A DNA stretch of 64,000 nucleotides from Thermothielavioides terrestris NRRL 8126 (lineage: Eukaryota; Ascomycota; Sordariomycetes; Sordariales; Chaetomiaceae), in contig NC_016457.1 of NCBI RefSeq assembly GCF_000226115.1, positions 1,674,001 through 1,738,000 on the forward strand. Direction: 5' to 3'. Numbering within the stretch: the stretch's first letter is position 1; each line of letters begins with the position of its first letter. Shown here in pieces: positions 56,440 through 64,000 of the stretch. The translations under genes were made by a program, and so were the position numbers. Below the pieces are notes generated by a model that did not search any database, was not told where the DNA came from, and saw only the letters and a program-made list of their open reading frames with translations.

Positions 56440-59400
56440 CTAACACCCATAACTCCCCACCCCTCCCCCTTCCCATACTGAACCACTCCCACTCCCCCGT
56501 CCCCCAAGCGAACCCCCACCCCCACCCCCACCCCCACCACCAAGACTACTACTCGCCCCCCTCCCAGAAGCAGACAAAGCCTTCTTCCTCCTCCCGCCGA
56601 CCCCAACCCCAAGACCCACAGCCCGCTGCAGCCGGCCGTCGCCGCCTGCCAGGCCGACGCCGCCCAGGCCGAGCGGCCCGTCCGGGGAGCGGTCGAAGTA
56701 GGCGTGGCCGACGCTGACGACCTTGACGGCGGCGCCGAAACCGACGGCGACGCTCACGCTGCCGACGCGGACCAGCGGGCCCAGGTCGGCGATCAGGAGG
56801 TTCTTCTTTTTCTGTTGCTGCTGCTGCTGCTGCTGTTGGCTGTCGTCGTGGTTCCGCTGGTGGTGGGGGCAGGAGGAGGAGCAGGGGAAGCGCGGGTGAG
56901 GGTGAGAGTGAGAGGGGTGGGAGGGCGAGAGGGAGAGGGTGCGGTTGGGCTCCGCCTCCTCTTCCGGTGGCGGCGGCGGATCGTCGAGCGGGCGCGTTTC
57001 GAAGTCGAAGTCGCTTCTTGTGTCGAGCCTGTGGAGGACCCAGGCTTCCCAGCCTTGAGCTGGGGATGAGGCCCGCGCGCCGTCGGCTGCGGAGGAGGAG
57101 GAAGAGGAGACGGATGGGCTGACTGTTCGTCTGCGTAGTGTGCCTAGTAGAGGGGGTGATGAGAGTGGAGGTGGTGATGGGGTAGGGGATGGTTTTCGGC
57201 GGACGCCGACAATGCTCCCGCTGGGAAGGGCTTCCCAGACGCCGGGATTGGAGATGTGCTTGATGGCTTCTTGCGCTGGGATCCACCGGCCGTGCGCGGT
57301 GCTGGCCAGCGGTTCGGGGGGAGGGGGAGAAGATGGCGTGTCGGTCGCGGTTGCGGATAGGTAACTGTGTACGACCAGCTCACCCGTCTCCGCGCTGATG
57401 TAGGATAATGTTAGTGATTCGAGGCCAGACTGCTGCGGCCGCGTGAAGGCGATGTGTTTCAGTGTCCGCTTCTGCATCATCTCGGTGCGGAAGGTGTGAA
57501 TGATGGTTGACGACTCGAGATCAACCAGATCCACCGACTGGGAGCGGCCGATTAGGTACATTGATAGTCCTGGAATAGGGAGCAGGCAATGCACGTCGCG
57601 CCTCTCGCGCTCCCCTTCGAGCTTCACCTCGGTTGACAGCCACTCATCCCCCTGCTGTCTGACGAGATGGATACAGTTCTTGCGAGATGCCGTGAGCATG
57701 GAGATGGACCGGGCGTTAGGTTGGGCTGGGTCTAAAGGCGGGCATGGTCAGCAAATCGGAAGCGCTTTCGCTGCTGCTCAGCCGGCGGTTTGACTTACTG
57801 TTCTCGGTGAATGAGACAGCCCAGACCAGCGGCGTCTTGCATATTACAAAGTCCCGAGACTTTGCAGTTTCCAGCTGCAACTCCAAACCCACGCCGTTTC
57901 TCCTCACCAAGACCAAAGTTGGTGGCGTGTCTGGCGTCTTGAGAACAAAGAACACCGCCTCTGGTCGATGCCCTCCCAGGTCTACCTCTCTCGTCTCCGC
58001 CCACTGCCGCGTCTCCATGTTCCAGAGGAAGACTCTCTGCCACGAAACGAGCGCCAACCACTTGGACTCGTCATCGATCGCCATGCTCAAGACCGGGAAC
58101 GGGTTCTCGAGCGGCACCTCCGGGTCGGACAACACGCGATTTCGGGTGCCCGATAGGAGATCCCAGACCTGGATAGCCCGATCGAGCCCGACGGACACCA
58201 GCTTGCCCCCCGGCGACGCCGACAGCATGGCGACATCTAGCACGTGGCCTCCGCTGAGAGACCTGACGGACAACAACGGCTCGTCGTCAGGGTGGTCGGA
58301 TGCACCGTCACCCTGGAGCCGGTCTTTGATGAGGTACTTCGTAAACAGCAAAAGGGTAGCCAGCACGGTTGACAAGCAGACCATAAACTGGGGGATCTGA
58401 TGGTGGAGAAAGTCGTAGACGGCGGGCAGGAACAGCGGCTCCTGCGTGTCGGGCGTGCGGTCAGCCCCTTTTAAGACGAAGATGATCGGGTCGTAGATGC
58501 GCGCCACGTAGCTATGGGCCCAGGGCTTGACCACCTTGATGACCTCGCGCGCGGTCTCGCGGTCCTGGAGGCGGAGCCAGGAAGTCGGGCTCCTGGCCTG
58601 GTGGATGTCGACCAGCAGCGAAGACTTGGGAGCCCGCCCAGCCGCGCTCCATGACATGCTGAACAGTTGGTTCAGCCACCGGTGGGGGCCTTCCGAGACG
58701 TAATGGGCTTGCGCGATGAGGACGAAGCCGACCAGGACAATGGTCCCGACGATCCGAGTCGTCAGGGCAGTCTCGCCCAGGCGGAAGGGGTGCAAGTCGC
58801 GGATCCAAGGCGCCTTCGGCAGGCCGCCGTGCGAGGACTTGGCCCGCTTCAGAGACGCCTTCTCCAGCTCGCAGAGCTCTCTCTGGCGGACGTCGACGCT
58901 GAGCACCGAGAGGAAGAAGGTGGCAAGGTAAAAGAAGTCAAAGAGGGTGGCGATGGCGGCGAAGGTGCAGAAGGCCGAGACGCCGGCGGAAGTGATCCTC
59001 GCCAGGCCGAGCAGGAGCAAGAAGTTCTGTGCTCGGTTGGCGATGGCGATGTGGGCTGTGGCGCCAAACGCATCGCCTATCCTCAGGCTGGTGCTTATGG
59101 TGGAGGACGTGACGATCACGGCGTTTATCAGCCTGAACGAGTTCTCCAAGCTGATGGTGAGGATCACCAAGGGGTAGGCGTAGTAGGGTATGCGGGAAAG
59201 GTCGATCTTGAAGATGGCACACACGGTGAAGCTGGAGAAGATGGAGGCAGCGATTTGCGCCAGGACGGTGACCATGAGGCCAACCCTTGACTTGAAAGCC
59301 CGCAATTTGGACAGGGAGAGCAGCAGGTATGCGAAGGTGAGGGAGTAGGCTAGCGTCAGAAGCACCCATTCGAAGGCCGACATGGGCTGAAACTGGAACT

Positions 59401-60303
59401 GGTAGAGCTGGTTCGAGAGACTCCTGCCGTCAGGCGGGATGATCTGCCACTTGCCATCGCGTTCCGAGGTCCGGGCCAGCGCCTCCACCTTTCTTACCCA
59501 CTGCCGGCCCACGGGTGAGTCGCGGAGGTGAAAGAGAGTGATGACGAGCGCATCTGCAGCGACTAGCCGGCGCTCGTCAAAGCGCTTGCCGCTGAAGACG
59601 ATGGGGTGACGCAGGGTTGTGTTGACAGAGGTCGTCTGGGACTTCCGCTCGTTGACGGTGGCAACGATGTCCTCGTCGGCGGCGATCTTCTCGGCAGAGC
59701 CGGACCAGTACTGGAGCGGCGAGTGGAAAAACCACGACTGGTTCGTCAGGCCATTTGTGATGTGGAAAAAGTCCCGTTGCTGGCGGTCCAGGTCGGCGTC
59801 CGGCTCGGGGAGCATTCGGGGGCCGGGTGGCTGGCGGGGGTCGAAGTCGGTCGTGGGGCCGAGGATCTCGTCCTGCAACTCGAGGGCTCCGAGGAGGACG
59901 TCCCGGCGGAGAGCCTTCATATAGCAGCCGTGGACCCAAATGGAGCGCATGATCACATCGGGCTCGACGGCAGCCTGGTCGCTCAGGGGCTGGGCATTGG
60001 TCCAGACGTGATGGGGAAGGTAAGAAACGCCGCTCGTGATGTTGGCGGCGTCGGTGGTGTAGAGGAACGGAAACAGGTAGAGAAAGAAGAAGACCACTGC
60101 GCCCGACAGGGGCAGGATGGTCTCGACATGGCGAGCAGCCCAGGTGCCGTAGCGCGTGAAGGCTTTCCGTAGAGGATGGGTGGGAGCCAGCACTGGCGCC
60201 TCGGTGGTCCTGCAGCAAGTCAGGACCCGGAGATGCGAGAGACGGCGTTTGGAAGCAGCAAGAGCACGTACCCTCTCAGCGGATAGAGGAGATACCACAA
60301 CAT
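56440..60303 (-). CDS. SCAP: SREBP cleavage-activating protein, sterol sensor
   Basis: Three exons (60272-60303, 57799-60209, 56440-57731) give 1244 residues. The 32-nt first exon codes MLWYLLYPLRG, joining to TTEAPVLAPTHPLRKAFTRY, the usual start of fungal SCAP. The sterol-sensing domain is visible as membrane segments from ILPLSGAVVFFFLYLFPFLY through FEWVLLTLAYSLTFAYLLLS, VTVLAQIAASIFSSFTVCAI and a segment ending FFYLATFFLSVLSV. WD-repeat-like blocks follow (DVAMLSASPGGKLVSVGLD, RAIQVWDLLSG, LFLWNMETRQW). The C-terminus is Ser/Pro/Gly-rich with a short polyglutamine. SCAP in the ER senses sterols and escorts the transcription factor SREBP (Sre1) to the Golgi for cleavage, giving sterol and hypoxia control. 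No Sre1 gene is in this window. Confidence 0.9.
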
Positions 60304-61375
60304 AGTAGAAAATAAGGGGCGTGCATAGTCTTTGGGGGCACTCCAGTCATGAGCCGGAATTCGTCCTCGTCCCCGAGAGCTGAAGCCGAGGCGTGTCTCG
60401 ATGCGGTGTCCGCACAGAAAACCCTGGGAATGGTCGTGCTTGGCCGCAAGGAAGAACTAGGTGACTTAATTACACAAATGATGAGCTCTCGAACTCGGGA
60501 CTGCAGTGCCAGGAACGATGTTGGTTGGCGGCGTCCTGGGCTGATGCATCCGGGAGACGGTGTATGAAGCATGCAATGAAGCAGCATGCAATGAAGCCCC
60601 CGGGCAGCTACCGCGACCCTTTCGCATGCATGTACGGATACGGATAATCCATACAAGGAGTGCAGATGAAAGTTTGAGATGGGCTGCTGATTGTCGGCCT
60701 GAGGCTGTCGAGGAGAAGCAAGATTTCGCGATGCAAGATCCAGCTCTTCAATAGCCGTTACTTGGTACACCTTGGCTGGACTGGTCTAGTGGGGCTCCCG
60801 TCTGCGTTGGTGATACGATGCGGCATTCGATTGACCGGCCAGATGGGGAAACTCGGGATCCCACCCATCGCTGCAGCGGTCCGCTGGGGACCCGTGCTCC
60901 ACTGCTTGAGTGGGGACACGCGGTCGAGCACCAGGTTTGCCACTCACAACCCCAGCAGCAAACGCCTCCAAACCTGGAAACGGTCAGTTATATCAAATAC
61001 CTACCCAGGTACATAGGTAACTAAGCCACATGTTAATCCATTGCCTTAGACAATAATCAAGCATCCTGGGTCTGGGGGGAACCACGGCAAAGATTCACAG
61101 TAAGCCCCTGCCCATACCCGTCTTGAGGCACAATATCATTTTCTGATGGAAACATTTGTCCCCAATCCTCAGACACCTTGCTGGTCTGCATTCAAAAGAC
61201 GGTTCGAGGCAGCAGAATAAATGTCAGAGCTGAGAGACCCGTTGGCTGTCCCAAATTCCTTGGTCTCTCTGCTGCTCTGAGTGTTTCGGGGGCTGCCTTC
61301 AGCCACAATTTGAAGCAGACCTCCATGGCACATTGATTGCATTCGGGCACGCCCACGACGCCTCACACTATCACC
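60304..61375. other. Divergent intergenic region, 1.1 kb
   Basis: Between the starts of SCAP (leftward) and the JmjC gene (rightward); should hold both promoters. Contains repeats of GCATGCAATGAAGC-like words near 60560-60600. No gene seen. Confidence 0.5.
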
Positions 61376-62790
61376 ATGGAGCTCCCCCAATCTCAAGATC
61401 CAATTGAGGAGCTCATCACAAACTACAATGAACTCAACAGCCCTATCGTCGAGGAGCTCACCGAGGAGCCGAGCCCGCTCGAATTCATGAGATTCGTTGC
61501 GCGGAACACGCCTTTCGTCGTGAGGGGTGCCGCAGCCGACTGGCAGGCTACTAGGACATGGACTGTCGACTTTCTGACACAGTATCTGGGCGATCAGCTT
61601 GTCAATGTTGCTGTAACGCCGGCGGGGTATGTTAATTTTTTTTTCTTCATTTTTTTCTTCCTCCGTGCTACTCATCGCTGACACACCCCTTCCCAAACAG
61701 CAACGCAGACGCCCCGACACCCTTCACCAACCCGGACGGTACCACCACCCTCGTCCTGGCCAAACCGCACGAAGAATACCAGCCCTTCAGCGCCTTCCTC
61801 TCCTACCTCACCGCCCAAGAAAAAGCAACAAAAGCCACTGTTCCTCCCCCATCCCCATCTCCTTCCTCCTCACCCCCTTCCCCTTCCTCCTCAACCCCCT
61901 CTGCAGAAGCCCACCACCACCGGGGGGAACCCGAAGAGGTGCGCTACGCCCAGACGCAAAACGACAACCTGCGCCACGAGTACCGGCGCCTGCAGGCGCA
62001 CGTGCCGCGCGACATCGCCTTCGCGCGCGTCGCGCTGGCCGCGGGCGCCCGCGGCGGGGGTCCCGACGCCGTCAACCTGTGGATCGGCAACTCGCGCTCC
62101 GTCACCGCCCTGCACCGCGACGCCTACGAGAACCTGTACGTCCAGGTCGCCGGCCGCAAGCACTTCACGCTGCTGCCGCCCGCGTTCCAGCCCGGCGTGA
62201 ACGAGCGGCTGCTCAGGGGCGCGCGGTACAGGCGGGTGGTTGGCGCCGCGGGGGATGGGCGCCGCGGCGGCGGCGGCGGCGGGTTGGAGTTGGTGCTGGA
62301 CGAGGACCTGGAGGAGGCCGACCAGGAGGAGGAGGAGGAGGGGAAGAAGGGGATGGTGCCGTTTCCGACCTGGGATCCGGATCGGCCGGAGGAGAACGCG
62401 ACGAGGTATTCGAGGTTGGCGCAGCCTATGAGGGTGACGTTGGAGCCCGGGGATATGCTGTATCTGCCTTGCTTGTGGTGGGTTGCCTTCCTGCCCTCCA
62501 GCGTTTGTTGGTTTGAGATTGAGATTGTGGAGACATATGCTGACGCCAGAGGTAACTGGCAGGTATCACAAGGTCTCGCAGAGTTGCTCGCCCGAAGGGG
62601 TGTGCATTGCCGTCAACTACTGGTAAGTTTCCGAGTTCCCGTACCTCGTTGCCTCCGACCCCTGATGTGGCTGGCTAGGTACGACATGGACTTCACCGGC
62701 CCGCTCTACCCGTTGAGCACATTTGTCAGGTCAGTATCCAGCAAGACAGATAGCAGCTGCAAAGACGACGGCGGTACCGTTCCCCCCTAA
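61376..62790 (+). CDS. JmjC-domain (cupin-8) hydroxylase, JMJD7-like
   Basis: Four exons (61376-61626, 61701-62477, 62563-62622, 62679-62790) give 399 residues. PLEFMRFVARNTPFVVRGAA is the family N-terminal block. VNLWIGNSRSVTALHRDAYENL supplies the H-x-D iron ligands and QVAGRKHFTLLPP the 2-oxoglutarate lysine. The distal His lies in the spliced WYHKVSQS. YDMDFTGPLYPLSTFV closes the fold. A low-complexity Ser/Pro and Gly/Asp/Glu insert separates strands. JMJD7 in animals is an iron(II)/2-oxoglutarate lysyl hydroxylase acting on translation GTPases (DRG1/2); the same is inferred here. The C-terminus is uncertain: after STFVR the frame may run to 62790 or splice further. Confidence 0.85.
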
Positions 62791-62889
62791 ACATGTGGTA
62801 TTCCAAACTCTAAAGCCGGCCGTGGCATCTGGTATGAAGCCCTTGGATTAAAGTCGCCCCGTGCCGTCCCCTTTCCGCCAATCTTGCCG

Positions 62890-64000
62890 CTATCTCTTCT
62901 TCTTCTTCGCGATCCGCTTCAGCGCCCTCATCTCCTTCTTCATACGCGGATCCACCATCTTGTACCTGCCCTTGACGCCCTTCGGCCTGCCGGCGATGCC
63001 ACGGTTCACACCGACGGCCTTGACAACCTTGACCGGCTGTCTCTGCTTCTTCCGGGCCGCCGCAGACAGCAGCTTGGCGATGCTGGTGGCCTTCTCCTTT
63101 TCCGACATGCCCTGCGATAATGAGTCAGCAAGTGGTACGCAGCGACGAGGCACGAGTCAAAAAGAGGGGTCGTATACGAACCTCATCGCTGGCGAGCAGG
63201 TCGGCTTTCTTCTTGAGCTTCTCGAGCCGCCGGGCCTGCTTGAGCTTCTTCCGCGCCCGCGCCTCGGCCACCTTCTTGATCGGCCTGGCGTTGTAGGCCC
63301 GCAGCTTCTCCTTGATCGCCGCCGCCGCCTCCTTGGTGATGGGCTTGTGCGGCTTGTCGTGCTTCCTCTCGTCATCCAGGAACCAGTCGGGCAGACCGTC
63401 CCGGTCCTTGAAGGCGTATTTATTGTACCCTTCGTCGATGATGTCGTGGGCCGATTTCTCGCCGCGGGCCAGCTGGTGAGCCAGCGTCATGGCTTCGGCG
63501 GTGATAATGTCGATGTCTGAACAACGTCAGTCTCCGGATGGACCGGCTGCGTAGGACCTCAACTTACTGGGTCTTCCGTCCTTGGTCTTCTTTTCCGTCT
63601 CCTCCCAGTCATCATCCTCGTGCCGCTTGACCACCTCAAAGTCACCACTGCCCTCCTCGTCCTTAGAGGCCGGCTTTTCCTTGTGCTTCTTCTTCTGCTC
63701 CTGGATAGTCGGCACCTCATCCTCGCTCGCCTCCTCCTCTTCTTCCGGAACATCGAGTAACCCCGGAATGCTCTGGAAGACATCCTGGCTGAAGAAACCG
63801 CGGGCCCGCTTTGAGAGCCCCGTCCCGTCCTGAGGAGTGTTATCGAGGTCCCGTATAAGCGGTTTGCTAGTGTCCCCCCGCTCCTCGGCGTCCGAGTCGT
63901 CGCTGCTGTCCTCTTCAAGCGCCGAGTCCTCGTCATCACTGTCCCCTTTCTCGCTGGCCGACACGCCCTCCCACTCCTCGTCGGCGTGCTCTTGCCGAGC
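62890..64000 (-). CDS. SPB1: AdoMet-dependent rRNA methyltransferase Spb1, C-terminal part
   Basis: Partial: the coding strand continues beyond the right edge. Visible exons are about 63568-64000, 63182-63516 and 62890-63111, all joining in phase. The readable part is the Spb1 C-terminal domain: an acidic [13 protein letters not shown] stretch, [52 protein letters not shown], lysine-rich helices, then [22 protein letters not shown] at the end. Spb1 2'-O-methylates guanosine in 27S pre-rRNA in the nucleolus and is needed for 60S assembly; the methyltransferase domain lies outside the window. The gene overlaps nothing and ends about 100 bp from the JmjC gene, tail to tail. Confidence 0.88.

Overview
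This window looks like nuclear DNA of a filamentous ascomycete, most likely a Sordariomycete (Sordariales-like). Genes are GC-rich and compact, with many short GT-AG introns (about 50-115 nt). Their content is typical fungal: a three-domain-type laccase, a PTH11-like membrane protein, a HET fragment, Zrg17, Dug3, Mgm1, Irc22, Med5, SCAP and Spb1. No tRNA or rRNA gene, CRISPR array or bacterial-type operon was seen. Exon structures were built by hand by joining frames at GT/AG sites; in every multi-exon call the coding lengths sum to a multiple of three.

Layout. 1-3100 is repetitive: a GC-rich minisatellite of 20-21 bp units interrupted by a 391-bp miniature inverted-repeat element, with an inverted copy at 270-659; a third copy lies at 39769-40149. 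3199-8222 holds a 14-TM-type MFS exporter followed by two broken genes, a laccase and a monocarboxylate-type transporter. Both lack their 5' parts and meet at one point near 8012. 11001-20000 carries a cupin protein, a kinase-like protein whose start codon appears to be split by an intron, a HET-domain pseudogene, 3-ketodihydrosphingosine reductase (Tsc10) and a PTH11/rhodopsin-like membrane protein. 20210-30424 carries housekeeping genes: zinc transporter Zrg17, Dug3 amidotransferase, mitochondrial dynamin Mgm1 and TRAP-alpha-like Irc22. 33454-45461 has a conserved unknown protein, Mediator subunit Med5, a WSC/Mid2-like surface protein, a cytochrome b5-containing lactate dehydrogenase-like flavoprotein and a DUF4202 protein. 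46441-55570 has low-complexity proteins, a divergent 14-3-3-like protein and a small Cys-rich protein. 56440-64000 has SCAP, a JMJD7-like JmjC hydroxylase and the C-terminal part of Spb1, which runs off the window.

The genes do not form an obvious cluster. They are ordinary cellular functions (zinc, glutathione, sphingolipid, sterol sensing, mitochondrial fusion, transcription, ribosome assembly) set among repeat and decay zones. The most unusual observations are: the three elements each sit at a palindromic NNTANN target and carry a telomere-like tract; the laccase/transporter junction is best explained by deletion of a divergent promoter; the 14-3-3-like protein lacks the usual phosphopeptide-binding residues; the start codon of the kinase-like gene is split by an intron; and the minisatellite and its embedded element show RIP-like C-to-T differences.
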